From contig CM072889.1 of the NCBI GenBank assembly GCA_037013685.1, forward strand, positions 5,093,976 through 5,157,975: a stretch of 64,000 nt of DNA, given 5' to 3'. Positions 36,456-49,719 of the stretch are shown here, one piece after another. The stretch is from Acridotheres tristis. Lineage: Eukaryota; Chordata; Aves; Passeriformes; Sturnidae. Position 1 is the first letter of the stretch; each line of letters starts with the position of its first letter. Both the position numbers and the translations under genes were made by a program. The notes under the pieces were generated by a model that worked only from the letters and a program-made list of their open reading frames with translations, did no database searches and was not told the origin of the DNA.

Positions 36456-39400
36456 CTCATGTGTCTCTCAGAAGAGGTCTTTTCTCTCTACCCTCTCTAA
36501 GTCACAGTGTCCTGTCTGAGAGGATGCCTAAAAAGCTTGGAAAAATGTTGTGGAGTCTCTGAAACAGTCACACTCTGGATACCAACACTTCTGGCATGAA
36601 TTTCTCAAGCTATAGAAGGAATTTTACCCTTGTAAAAGCACCCCTTTTATTCTGTCCTGTTGTCCCACAGACACCAGAGGAGCTGCACTAGTGTGCTCTC
36701 ATGCATGACATCCATTTGGCTGGGAGATTCCCTGGGACTGTGTGCAGCTCCTGTGGCAACCAGGGGTTTTTACTGGAAAGCTTGGTCTGATAATAGCTTT
36801 TATAACCCACAGGGTCATAATTTGACAGGACACACTGTGCCAGGCAGTGCTTGGGCACGGTGGAGCTACATTTGCAATTAAATTGGCTAAAAATAGGAAC
36901 CTCTCTTGTATGCACAGCAGAGAGAAGGGTTCTCCGAAGCCAGCTGGGATTGCCCATCTCTTTTACCCATAAGCCCAATTTTCAGTATCAATATAAAAAT
37001 GGTCACAAGAAAGGGGCACTTGGAACCCCAGGAGGGGATGACATTGTCATTTGAGTGTGAAATTCAAGCAGCACAGATGTGAAATGCTTTAGGATCCCAA
37101 ACCAAGGGCCTGATTTTAAATGTAAACCTGCCCAATAGGAGGTAGGAAGTATACTGAAAGTCCATGGAGTTCAGTATTTAAGCCCTCTCAATGAAGAAAT
37201 CTATCTGCACCATCTGGGTAGGGTCTGTCTGCACCATCCCCTGCCACAGATTCCTGCAGCCATCAGCCCCCTTGCTGTGAGGGACTGTGGCCAGTGTGAA
37301 CTTTGATGGCCTAAAGGGACAGCCCTTGATGTCCAAGCTGTGTTTCCAGTGGGATGGCAGAATGCAGCCTGAGTTTCCAAATCTTAATTAAATGCCCAAT
37401 GAACTGGAACAACAAAACAGCAGCTGAAGATGATGCAAGTTTATTCTCTTTTTTTTGTTGTTTTTTTGTTTAGCTATCTAAATGACAGATAGGAGCCACA
37501 ATTCTCTAAGGGCATGTGATAACGAAATGACAACATGAGACTTCCTTCTGTTGCAGAACAGTTATCTAGAAAAATTCACCCGTGATTTCACTGATTGTTT
37601 TGGAGTGTTAAATGAACACATTAATAATACAAATCATAGTTAGAATTCTTTATGACCCACTGAGTTTAACCACCAGGTGTTGCAGTCATGCCCTGGCAAT
37701 TTATTTAATGATGCTTTCCCACCTTGAAACTGACTGTATCAACCCAAATCATCTGTTTGATATGGTTGATTCAATTGTTCAGCTGGCTCTTGCTAGTGTA
37801 ATTTAACATTTTCATTAGTTCTGTAAAAGAAAGGATTTATGGATTTTTATGTTTCAAAGGCGTGATGTGTGTCATGGTGGGAATCAGGTAGGAATTACTA
37901 TTGTTTAATGAATACTTTATGGATTCTTTAAAGTAATTACATAGTGTAATTAAATTATTTGAAATTCAGTTTCCAACTTTGTTTCCTGAATAGACTTAAT
38001 TTGATCTTTGGGTAGGGAATAAGTTTCTTTCAGTTAAGCCCTCTGTAGGCAGAATGGAGAACATGTCATTTGCATATAGATGGCTTGGAACTTCATGGGA
38101 AAGAGAACCAGAGCTTCCTTGTTTTGATCTATTCTGTGTTTGATGGCTTGTGTTCAGCATGAGGAAGCTACATAAATGCCATCAACTACTCACCGAATTA
38201 GCTTATTTGAAATATTTTCCAATAATTCTTTCTGCAGCTGTTAACAGTAGACTCGTAGGTGAAACAATGCTTGTGCTCAATTTCTCAACAGGAGCTTCTG
38301 TTTACCACCATGTCATGCAAGGCCATGCTCCAGCAGACAATTCTGCACATCTGGGGATTCAAACATAAGCCAAATATTTGCAGAGGCTGATCAATTAACT
38401 CTTATTGAGGCAAACTGACATGGAAATCAGTAACCACTTGGTTATTAATGTAGCACTTGTGCTTTGGCCATTTCTGGCCCTTTTTTCACCCTATTTTTGG
38501 GAGAATTCAAGATGATACTTCAAGAATTCAAAGATTCTTAAGCTTTTTTTTATTTTTCCTGGGTAAAAAAGTAAATTATTTCTATCTTGGATTACGTCTG
38601 AGTTTTTCCTATTCTCTAGTAGGCCTTCTGAACAACATAAATTTTCTTTTGCAGCAATTTCATTACACTTCCATAGAGGACTCTGTTCTGCCACAGACCA
38701 CAGCCCATGGCCCAGCAGGTCACACAGACCACTAGACCTCTCCACTGGTTCTGTGATTGGCTTAAATGGTTATGAAAATTAACCAGCTCTGTATACCATC
38801 TTTTAGGGTAAAAGACGATTATTCAGGAAACCCAGACTAGAAGCTTAGGAAATTGCATAATTGAAAGTCCCTAGTCACGGAATTAAAGCATGGGGACAAG
38901 TTTGGAGATGGAATTAAACGTATGTTCCAGTGTTTTAGAATTTCCTTCTTTTCCTGTGTGGAATTATGGGTCAGCTCTGAGTCCTCACTGTGCAAAGTGT
39001 CTGAACTGGAAGTCTTGGTTCAGGTCCATCCTCTCACTATGCTTAGAAGTAAAAAAAAAAAAAAAGTTTTCATTACTTATTGAAGTGGTTAGGAGGCCTG
39101 AGCCAATAGTTAAACAGTCAAGGTCTGAGAATATCACCAAATGTCAGAGAATGAACTCCATTGCTGAAGGATGGAACCAGGAGCAGAGTGTGTGCACTCT
39201 CTGAGTTACTGCAAACCTGCACCTTCACTTCCAGAAAAAGAGTGCATGTAAAACACTTCAGTACAAACAGCCCAGTTTTTTAATGGAAAATTAAATAATC
39301 ATGCTCTAAGGGAAGATGACGTCTTTAATTTTTTTTCCCTTTTTTTTTTTTTATTTAAGAATTTTAAGTAGGCAGCCCAAATGAATATGTTCTCTAACTC

Positions 39401-40156
39401 AAGTCTTAAAAATGAGACTGTGCACAAGATGGACCATAAGAGAATGCAACTTGCCAGCTTAATTAAGTTTCTGGAAAGCTTCTGGGCAAAATTAATATAT
39501 GTGGATGAAAGCCAAAATCAGCCTGACTGAACAGATTTTAGCTAGCACACCACAACTCTGAGAAACATAGGGACCTTAAAGTATGCAGCCTAACAATATT
39601 AATTACAGTGGTTAGAGAACTGTCTATCCTTTTTTGTGGATGCCAATCTGCATTTATTGTTGTTTATGTCCAAGCCAATATGGTTAAACGAACAATCTTA
39701 GAGTTAAATTAAAAAATTAGAAAATGATTTGCCGTAATTTTCTGCTTCAAACTCTTATTAAATAGCAATTGATGAAAACAGAAAGCTAGATTTACTCAAA
39801 TAACCTGAGTGTGAAACTGTATTAGTTCATAATGCAATAAAGGCCTGTGATATTAATGTGCTTTATGAACATGAACTCCTAACTTGTCCTTTATCTTTCA
39901 CTAGAAGAGGATCTCTGCATTAAACACTTTCTTCCTGTCACCAGACGCTGTTCCAGAATGTTTGGAGCCTTTAGCAGCGCTTTGCGTAGGCTGCATTCAC
40001 TTGACACAAAGAGAAGAAAATGCAAAATCTTCTGCTCTTTGATCCCCTAATTCTTCATGTCCGTGCTTTGCCACGGTGCTATCTCTACTGCAGTCCTGTG
40101 TACTCCATGGCTTTAATTTGCTGTGTTATAATGGAGGTAATGTGGCAAAGATAGGT
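36456..40156. other. Non-coding sequence between two CR1 copies
   Basis: It is unique sequence with short T-runs (37451-37470, 39329-39353) and the A15 run at 39051. Frames up to 104 codons (38890-39204) have no family features; that one reads through the poly-A run. Confidence 0.55.
39051..39065. repeat. Poly-A run
   Basis: Fifteen consecutive A residues. No polyadenylation signal or recognisable retrocopy lies directly upstream. Confidence 0.8.
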
Positions 40157-40345
40157 CACAGAACCACAGAATCAGCTGAGTTGGAAGGGACCCACAAGGA
40201 TCATTGACTCCAACCCCTGGCCCTTCACAGGACTGTCTCGAGACTCACACCCTGTGCCTGGGAGCATTGTTCAAATGCTTCTCGAGCTCTGCCAGGCTTG
40301 GTGCTGTGACCGCTGCCCTGGGGAGCCTGTGTTTTAGCTCAGCCA
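40157..40345 (-). mobile_element. CR1-type LINE 3'-end fragment, minus strand
   Basis: Read on the plus strand, this begins with cacagaaccacagaatcag, then gttggaagggacccacaagg, tcattgactccaacccctgg and the block around cacaccctgtgcctgggagc. It continues through tgccaggcttggtgctgtga to ctgccctggggagcctgt. This is the reverse complement of a CR1 3' region, so the element's 3' terminus lies at about 40157 and the copy is heavily 5'-truncated. Similarity fades after about 40345. The fragment differs from the large copy at 34945-36452 in its tail sequence and probably belongs to a different CR1 subfamily. It carries no reverse-transcriptase motif. Confidence 0.9.
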
Positions 40346-43300
40346 AATCAGAGAGCTCATCCTGACGTCTTTGCTGAAACACAGTCCCCACTGCCTGCAG
40401 AAGGAATCTCACCCCAGAAAGAAGGTCAGAATCAGAACACATTTGTCTGTTGCATATTTCCAACCTGTCGTTGGGCAGCTCTGGTGAGCAACCATGGGAA
40501 ATGCACACACTGAAAAGGATTGCACAGCATTGTATACACGTGGTGGTAACTGAAAAGAAACCGATTTAACTGATGTCAATGCAGAGCAGAGACATTCTGG
40601 TGTTTTAATTGCTGCCCTGAAGGAAGGTAAACATTGCCAATCTCTCTCCTGTTCTATAAAATGTTTCCTTTTCTGTGAAAAGGGCTTTCATAAAAGCTCT
40701 GCTTCTCAGTGTACAGTGACCTAGGAATGCTCTGAAACGCTGCCTTCTTGGGACTGCTTTCACCAAGCCTCTTCTGGAAAGGTGAAGAGCGCTTTGAGTG
40801 ACACCCTCATGGCATTTCTCCACAGTATTTTTGATGATGAAGGTCACTTAGAATATTTCTTTGAAAACATCTTGGTACCAGAAATTATATTTTCTTCTAC
40901 TTTTCCTTTGAATTGTGGCTACCAGAAAGAACCTGGCATTCATCAAGTTGAAAACAGTAACAGATTGACCCAATTTTCTCCTGTCATCGGTAGACTATAA
41001 TGCTTAAAATGTAACCACCCATGAATGTCCTGTTCCTGACAATTCTACCCTGTCACCCAGAAGTGGCAGAGCCTTGTCCAACTGAACCAGGTAGTTTCAA
41101 AATAGTAAAAAACTGGAACCTGCTTTCCTATCTGATATAGAGCTTGCTTGGATTTTCTAACACCTTAGTAATGGGTTCTTAAACACTCACTGTCTGACAA
41201 ATGAACACAAAAGAATCACAAAAATTTCCTTTCCTCACAATATTATGCTGAAACTATGGGCCCAATTGACCACTCTAACAGTTCAGCAGATTTAGTGGTG
41301 CCAAATTGTTCTGCAACTGACATGGAGAAATTTTGCTCAGATTTATAGCTGAACACTAAAAAGGCTTCAAATAGGTTTTGAAGCAACAAAGATATATTTT
41401 CCTTTCAGTCTTGTATCACCTTCTGGAGTACAAAGGTAATACTTGCACATCCTGTCAGATCCCTCTTGCTTTTTCTGGGCATTAGTGTATCAATTGTTAT
41501 GAATAATATAGGAAGGATACCTGTTTCCAAAGAAGTCTATGACAAAACCTTTAGTGATTTGAAAAGAAAAGTCCTCTCCCTAGGTTCAGATCAGCCAGCT
41601 CTGGCAGCACCCTGCCTACAGAGTTTAGGTTTACAAATGCATACACACAAATACCAAACTCATGGCGTTACATAATAATATTAAAAAGGGGAGTCAGGTA
41701 CTTTTATCTCATATTTTCTAATTGAATTTCATCAAGATTAATGACACTTTATTTTACTTGTGTTCATGTCACAGTTTGTTTTAAATCACATCTGTTATAT
41801 AGCCTGACAATTTTTCATGCCTGCAATTAGTATAACTGAGCAGTAAACTATTAGCAAAACGGGTGCTGATCTATATAGAATTAAATGTAAAAATATGCTC
41901 TAAATCTGATTATTTAGATAGTTTTCTTGTGATCTGAGTTTATTTTAAAAGCAGACACAATTTTGAACTTTGACTCTTCTCAGTATGCTGTATTTTAAGG
42001 GTTTTTTGATTAGTGAAGATTATATGCAGAGTTTCATAAAAGCACACATAAAAACATATAACCTCAAGACATAAGAGCAAATTAATTTAGACAAAATGGA
42101 ATAATTTATCCCTGTAGTAAGTTCGTGGCAGTAAGCCAGTCATTGATTTGGACCATCATGTTTTGAATTGTTTACTTGGAAGTGGTTTCCCTTTGGAGCT
42201 GGCTTACTCCAGGTTGGCTGTGTGGAAGTGCCTTTGGGAGAACTGCTCTCTGCAGATTTTGGGGGTCGTGGTCTGTAATTCAGCTCCAGTAATGTTCAGG
42301 ATTACAGCTTTTGCATGGGAGATTTTACTAAGTGGTTGAGACAGCTCCACTGTTCTTAATCCTTGTATATATAAATGGATATAAATATTGGGGAATACAT
42401 TCTGCAGGGAGACATAAGCTTCAGGCACAACAGTCACAGTTATGAAGTATTAGCAGTCTTTGTAAGATAAATGTTTCTCATTTTTTACATACACAATTTG
42501 TGTGCTCCCTCTTCCTCTGAAGTCAGTTTTGCCTTTGATTTAAATGAGAACTCTATGGGGCATAGACAATTTTAGTCAACATTTTTTCACATTTCCTTGT
42601 TTCATACTACAACTCCGAGCTTCCAACATTTGGATCACAGACTTTGAGCAAGCCCTGTAACTTTTCAGCCTCTCTCCATCTCTTGGGAACATCATCTATG
42701 CTCAGTAGCTTATATGTAGCTAGATGCACGCCTTTAATGGTCCACATCTGAAAGTTCTGAAATTTGGACAAAGTTTAGATTCCTGCCATGTTTTTAGCCC
42801 CAGGAAGTTGAAATGCTGAAATTCAGAAAAGCCAGATATTATTCTAAATGCACGTCTGAGGTGATGATAGAGCTCATATTGTTTCTCTGGAAAGCACTGA
42901 TGTTTCCACTCAGTCAGAAAAGATTAAATATTGCCTTATAAAGTTCTTTGAAGGTGAAATGTGCTATACAAATGATACATTATTTATAATACTACTACAA
43001 TATGCCTCAAGAAATAATCGTGGGACTTAATAAGAAATTAATTTTCCCTAGATCTTGTTTTCAACATCCCATAAAAGTTAATAGAAAATTACAGTCCTGC
43101 ACTCAGAGTCTAACATAATGATTCTAAAGACCTATAGGAAGGACATATCACTCCCTTTAGAGAATCTTATATGAAACTTTCTATAGAGTCTTACAAGTTT
43201 CATCTCTATTAAAGTCTGTAAGGTTTAGTCTGGAGGACTTTTTGTGGCTTTTGTTTATTTATTTCTTTTTCAGTACATAAAATGAGAGTTTATTAATTCA

Positions 43301-44319
43301 GGAACTTGTTTTTCATGTGCTTTCTGAAATTGCCAAACCAAAAAATTAAAGGATTCTTATACTCTACAGAAGAGTAACATTTGCAATCAGACTTCTATAG
43401 AGAACAGAGAAATTTCATTTTACCTGTCATTTCTGGCACATCAAGAGCTGTTACAATGTGTTTAAAATGCATTTACATGGGTTAGTTAACATAAATTCTT
43501 TGAAGAACCTTTGATGTCAGTGTTGCTAAGTGGCATTTTGCTAGTCAGCATTAGTCTCACACATTTTCACAAAGCATAAAAGCAAATATACCAATCTTTT
43601 TTATTTGCTATAATCTCAATTTTTCTGTCTTCTCTTTTTGTATATTTTTCTATTTTATGATTCCTTGACTGTTTTTCTCCACTTCTCCTTCTTGTTAATA
43701 TGAAAATATTTTATTAACAAGATGTGATATTGTAAAAACCTTTTATTACATTTCTAAAAATATCCAAGGCAGTAAAATATCACATAGAAGATACTGTTTT
43801 AGCAAAGTTTCCTCTTCAGTACTGACTGTGTTGATTTGCTCTGACAGAGCTTGCTTCGTTAACCAAAACAATCCCAAATTACATTTGAAATTCAAGGAAT
43901 TGGTTGAGTAAAATTAGGAAGAACTACTTTACATTTCTTATGAAGTTGCGGGACTATTAAGCAGTATTTCATTAATTTCAGTTCTTTTTGAGAAGTCATT
44001 AGCCTTGAGGCTATTGTCACAGCAAAGAATTTGAGAAGTACAAATACTCAGAATACCCTGTGGAGAGTTCCTATACTTTGGTTTTATGATGTATGTGGGT
44101 CTATCAACACTTCTTTTGCCCAGCTTCAAACGATTGAACTTTACCCTCAGTAACCACCTCCCCAGAGCTGTGGTGCAATAACCAGCTCCCAAAGGCCTGA
44201 GAGGCAAGAAAAGGGAAAACAAAAGCAGTCAAAGCAGCTTTCATTTAGATAAGAATGAGCTTTTGGAAATAAGGAATGCATTGTGGAATTTACAGATTAA
44301 CTAATCCCAGCATTTGCCA
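40346..44319. other. Non-coding AT-rich sequence
   Basis: The sequence just right of the CR1 fragment (40346-40500) is mildly GC-rich and may be its degraded continuation. Otherwise nothing is recognised. Confidence 0.55.
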
Positions 44320-44790
44320 GTCAGTACAAGGAACTCTGTCCCCAAAAGGGAAGAATGAGCTGGCACAAGGCATTCCCAAAGGCATTTTGGCAGGAAGGGA
44401 GTGTGGGCACGAAGGGCTGTGGTGGGAGCAGGGATCTGGGTTAAGGTGTGGGATGTGCTCAGCTTCTCATGCAAGGCAGGCTCTGCCTGTGATGGAACGA
44501 GGCTGTGGGGGCGCAGCAGTGAACAAAAAGAATTCCTGCATCCTCCTTGGGTCCTGTCCGGAGCTTGGGACACAGGGCAGGGAGGGCTTGGGCTGCTGGC
44601 TGAAGAGCAGTGGCCTCCAGCAGGGGCTCACAGGCGGAGACCAGAAAGGGGCAGAAGTGATACAGGAAGATTTGGAAGGTGCTCCTTTTGCACTGCCTGT
44701 GGGCAGCACCCTAACACCCTGCTCTGTCCCCTCTCTGTGAGGAGGAGTAAAGAGACAGCTTTCCTCTGACTGCTGAATAAAGCCACAATA
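44320..44790 (+). other. GC-richer block ending in AATAAA
   Basis: This 470-base block is clearly richer in G and C than its AT-rich flanks and ends with ctgctgaataaagccac (AATAAA at 44776-44781), after which composition falls back to AT-rich. Overlapping frames of 154 and 122 codons on the plus strand and 90 and 80 on the minus strand reflect a shortage of stops rather than coding. An LTR, an old retrocopy 3' end or an isolated GC island are all possible. I see no matching TG...CA ends or target-site duplication. Confidence 0.3.
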
Positions 44791-47060
44791 TTAAATATCT
44801 TTATTAAGACAAGATATTTTAAAAAGAAATGTTTTTTGGGCAGCTGAAATTCCTTCACAGATTTTAAACTTAAGGAAATAAATTTTTTTTTCTTTAGAGA
44901 AATAGGTCTTTGGCTTGTGTTTCCTTTATTCTTTTTACTTTAAGTTTTTGCTTATAATGTGTTTCTACAATTCCTTCAGTCTTATTTAATTTCTCATGTG
45001 TAATTTAGGAAAATCTCTCACATGCAAATAATGTAACAAGTGCAAGACAAAACTTGACTTCTGTCATTATCAAAAGGCCTTGTCAGTCAAGAATTTTTGT
45101 GTTTTTTTTCTGAAAGAGCTGCACAACAACAACAATTTTGTAATTTTCAACAGGGAGAAAATTTTTCTTTACAGAAGCAGCTGGGAAACCAGATGGAACG
45201 TCTGTGTTTCTTTTTTTTTTTCTTTCTTGCTTTAACTAAGTTCTCTGCCATTAGAGTTGGTTCCTTTCCTTCAGAAAAAGATGTGGCTGTTATATTCACA
45301 GCATGAGATTTGAACGCTTCCTCCTCTTTTAGAAATTCCTGTTGTGTTGCAGAGCTTCTGGGTCAATGCTGAGTATTTTCACCTTTTGGAACAAATGCAC
45401 ACAGTGTTCCATGTGATACCATGTGGTCACGAAAGATGTGAGTAGGAAATAAATGGCAGTCAAATTCTGACTGTAGAATACTCCAAACTGACCTTTTTTC
45501 TTAGAATGGACTCTGAGTAGAGGAGCATGTCCCAAGCCTTTTCCTGAAATAAAATGATTTCTCTCTTCTAACCCTTTGGTGGTTTAGAAGATGTGATCAA
45601 ACTTGTTCCACTTGGTTCCTTCAGCTCCCCAACAAAACAGATGGAATTGTATTTCAAGAGTCTGCTCTAATTCAAATAGTTTCCACATTTTCCATCCACA
45701 GAACAGGCACACCATTCTCAGTCTGAGCCACAATTTAAAGTTTGTTTTTCTTTTTGGTGGTACCAGTTGAGTCCTAAGCCTTTCATCTTCCCCCTTTGAT
45801 ATGTCAGTGACAATTTGGAAAACAAAAGTGTATGTATACACTTACCAGTCCTGGTGAAACTAAATAGTATCAAAGTCTCAACAGTGAGTATTTGTGTCTT
45901 ATTTAGAGCTTCAGGTATTTCTGGCTCTGATATTTCTAACATGGATTTGCTGAATCCCTCTTTCAGTCTTAGTGAGCCACATATGTAAATATGGTGTTTC
46001 CTGATAGAAGTGCCTCCACTGTCCTCCAGCCAACTAAGTCAAAATGAGCAAATCTTCCTTCAGAATTTTAAGATTTGATAGGAGTGTAGAAAATGAGAAG
46101 TTACTGCTTAAATAATTGAAACTCTATTCTTCTATTAATACAGTTTTGCAAGAAACTGACATTTCTGGTAGCCTTTCATTTAAGATGTTTTCCCTGTGGA
46201 ACTCTGTACAACCTGTGAGGATGTGATTTTGCTGATTTTGGTTCAGCTCATATAATTTGTTCTTCATAGCAGGGGATAGCTATAATTTTGCAGAAGTAGA
46301 ATGAAAGGGCATCCTCACTTCACATCTTGCAGTGAAGGATCAGCAGGGATCCTTTCGGAAGATATTCACTCTTCCTTGCCTGAGGCATCAATCTTAAAAG
46401 GAAATTAATAAAAAAAAATTATTTAGCTCAATAATTATCTTAGCTTTAATTATCATAATCACACAATTGCTCATGTTTCAAGCAACACTATCACCTTCTC
46501 TGGCCTTTTAATTGCTACCATGTTAAGTCTTATGTCAACCCTCATAAGTTATTCCAAGACCTCCTCTTTTACTAATGGTTTATTTTCTGACATCACCAGA
46601 CACTGACACAAAATAGCTGCTGGTGCTGATGTGAGCTCAGTTATGATCATCAGCAGATGGAGCAGGTGTAGTCAGGTTAGTGGCTGATTTTTGTCTCCAT
46701 GGGAAGAGCGTAGGAAAATCCCCCCCTCCTTTCTGTTGATCAGTTTTTGATTCCACCAAAAAGCTGCCATTTCTGGGGGATGAACCCAGTGAACTGACAC
46801 GCGCCAGAGTGGCTATGCCAGGTGATTTGTAAATGTGTGGGTGTCTGTGATAAGCACTGCGTGCTGTCTGTGGAGATCCTACATTTCTGTAAGACAATGC
46901 CACAGATGGGACAAAACTGGAACATTTGGAAAGTCTCCGGTGTTTTGCATTTCCACACAGAAATGGATGTGAAGGGCAGTATGCTTTGAGCAGGGTGTGG
47001 GGCTGTCCTGCAGCTCCTGAGACACCCCAGGGATGGTTCCTGTTAGAGCCTGCCCTCAAT

Positions 47061-47092
47061 GGATCATTGCTTCAAGGGATCATTGCTTAGCA
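47061..47092 (+). repeat. 16-bp imperfect tandem duplication
   Basis: The 12-base word ggatcattgctt occurs at 47061 and 47077, a period of 16 bases. It is a small local duplication of no evident function. Confidence 0.75.
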
Positions 47093-47305
47093 GAAAACAA
47101 AACCTCATTCCATGCCATCAAAGACAGCACCCTATCTAGAGTCAGAGCATGATGTTTTTTCTTGAACTTGACAGAACTGCATCGAAAACTGCTCATACAC
47201 TGTTGGCTAATCTTGCAACCTTGCCCACTGAAGTCTGTATCCTCTCCCCTTTCACCAAGGACATAAATGTTTTAGCTGCCTGGAAATATGCCAGGCTGTG
47301 TTGGC

Positions 47306-47336
<31 letters not shown>

Positions 47337-47340
47337 TTTT
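47306..47340. repeat. Interrupted poly-T tract
   Basis: This is the longest T-run of the window, broken by one C and followed by aattttattttg. It could be a simple repeat or a reversed poly-A tail of an old retrocopy. The sequence on its left (the side a minus-strand retrocopy would leave) is not recognisable. Confidence 0.8.
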
Positions 47341-49523
47341 ATTTTGCTGTGGAAGGTGCAGATGGCAGGATATTTATTTACCTTGACTGATTTAAGAGGG
47401 TGCAATATAGGACACAGAGCTTTCAGTTTTACTGTTTCAAAGGCAGAGAGCGAAACAGCAGAGATGCTGTTCTGCTAGTCAAGGCAACTTACCAAATACC
47501 ATCCGAAGATAAAAGGATCACTGACATATTTGAGCAGAACAATATGTCTTGGCATTGCTCCTCGCCCCTTGTTTAAGAGCCAGATGGTAAATGTTCCCTT
47601 GCCAGGGTTCTATGTAGAAAACAGGCGAGTTATTTTGCTAAGGAAATGGCAGGCATGTCAGCATCAATAGTCTTGGAAAGCTCACAGTACGTGCCTCCTC
47701 CTGACAGATCGAGGGAAGCCGAGGAGAGCGGTGAGCTGGAGCAAGGCACTCACAGCAAGAGGTGATTTTGTTCTGCCAGGAGGACAATTTCCTAATGACG
47801 TATTGCATGCTTCTGCCTTCTGCTTAGTGCTCAGAAGGAACTGCTGGGAAGTTGATCACAGCACTTGAAGCGTCTGCAGAGTGTCTGCAGGCTCACATGG
47901 CAAAGACAGTTTGGCATTGCCTGCACCTGGTTTGGGGATGCACTGCAGCCTTTCGTGGGGGCTTCTGCTGCCTACAAAGCTGCTGTTTTTCCATTTATTT
48001 ATGGAGGTGTAATGCTCAGACCTATGGAGAAAGGTTCAGCCATACCTGTCTGAACTTGATTTTGACATGAGGTCTGCGGCTCAACTGCATGTCAGGAAAA
48101 AAGTGCCAAGGACAACCCAGCTAATAAGAACTTCCCTCTTGTGTTGTTCTAAAGGAGACACGGGAAAGGGGGAATCAACCAAATTGTAGAGGCAGAGTTG
48201 GCATTAACTATGGCCAGATGACAACCACTGCATTGGGAATTTTCTATGCTTTCCCCACTGATACAAACACGTGACAGATTTATGTTGGCTCCAATCTGAA
48301 ATTCAACCAACTCTTTTAAAAGAAATTACAGAGTCCCATAAAGCACAAGAATAATGGATGGAAATGGTTTACATGTTTGGAGGGAAACTGGAGAGTACTT
48401 CAGTGTGATAAAGAATTGTGAAATGATTTACAGGATTGTTTGGGGTGGGAACATTTTAATAATTTGCATTCCTATAGGATAATTAAACAGCTTACTGGAC
48501 ATGGTCTTTTCAGAGTAACTGGTCTGAGAGCAGTCCTCTATTACTGGATTTAGAAATATATTTAAACTCTGTTCTTGGCCCTGAAGAACGTTTTTAACAG
48601 ACTGTTTAAATATGGAAGTAAATGAGGAGATATAGTAGGTGCCAGGCTCTTCAGCAATCCTAGCCAGCGTTAGAAGTAAAACAGTCTTGCAAACAGGAGT
48701 GGGGAATTAATTTTAAAAGATTTACCAACTCAAGAGGTATTTAACTGAAGTCAGAGGAGATGAGAGGTAGCTAGATTAATCTTGGAGGCTGGATTAGCTG
48801 ATGAATGGAACCCTTTTGTCTGTTATTAGTTGATATTAATTTCTGGTGCTGTACTCAATTTTTATAGATTTATGCCATGTATTTTAAAGAAATCCTACTG
48901 CTGAAGCTGGTTAAACACTGTTCATTTCACTCTGTTTTTTCATATATTCAGTTAATGGTTTATGATTGTCATCTAATTTACAAGATAACCTTACCAGTCC
49001 TTTACCTTAGATGACTCTTTTTTCAACTAAAAGCCTCTTAAAAGACATTCACCAAATGGAGAATATCAAGCATCAAATATAAAAGCATGTCTTAAAAAAA
49101 CCAAACAACCCAAACTCCAACCATATTAAAAATTCAAATAAGAAATCTAAGAAACCAATCACACAAGTACTTAAAAGAAAATTCAGTGACCTCAATGCCC
49201 CAATATGAAGTGAATCATATGAAAAAAACCCAAACAACTGGATTTAAAAGTTTGTTTGGAATCTAAACAAATCCTCAGGAGCCCAGAAACAAGTCTTCTT
49301 GAAAACTAGCCCTGCATTTATCAAATGCATTAATATTTCCTATGAAGTCAGGTGTCATTGTATGCTCTTGACAGTGCAATTCCACTTTCAGAAAAAAAAA
49401 AAAATCTGCTTTTATTCCATTCAGAAGTTGTTGTATCTGCCCCTGAGAGGTAGCTATAAAGGTGTTATTCGACCACAGATGTGAAAAAAAATCCATAGCT
49501 GCACATGTTCTTTTATTTTGCAG

Positions 49524-49719
49524 GCTTCTTATCCATAATGAATGTATTTCAGTTCTGGAATAGGATATGGACAACTGTAAAGATATTATTAAATGAAAGA
49601 ACTCAATTAATTAATAAATACCTGAAGTCCAGAAGTTGTCAGAAAAAGAGTAAGACAAAAAGAACTGGAAAAAAAAATCAGACCATAAGTTATGTGCCAC
49701 CTAAAGAAGCAGAAATGCT
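49524..49719 (+). other. Exon-like segment, basic C-terminal frame
   Basis: The acceptor ttcttttattttgcag is strong, and a consensus gtaagt follows at 49720. The 196 bases between are open in one frame (phase 1 in, phase 2 out). The peptide has WNRIWTTVKILLNE, then a lysine-rich CQKKSKTKRTGKKN stretch and a SYVPPKEAEM end. Reading on across the donor gives an immediate TAA. No family is recognised, and the basic stretch may only reflect A-rich composition. Confidence 0.2.

Noticed and set aside
40245..40508. 87-codon minus-strand frame
   Set aside because: Part of it lies in the minus-strand CR1 3' fragment, in a region that is untranslated or tail in the element.
44276..44740. 154-codon plus-strand frame in the GC-richer block
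   Set aside because: Long frames occur on both strands there, as expected from few AT-rich stop codons. No recognisable domain.
46637..47059. 140-codon minus-strand frame
   Set aside because: No domain or homologue recognised, no splice context, and an overlapping 72-codon frame in another phase suggests chance.
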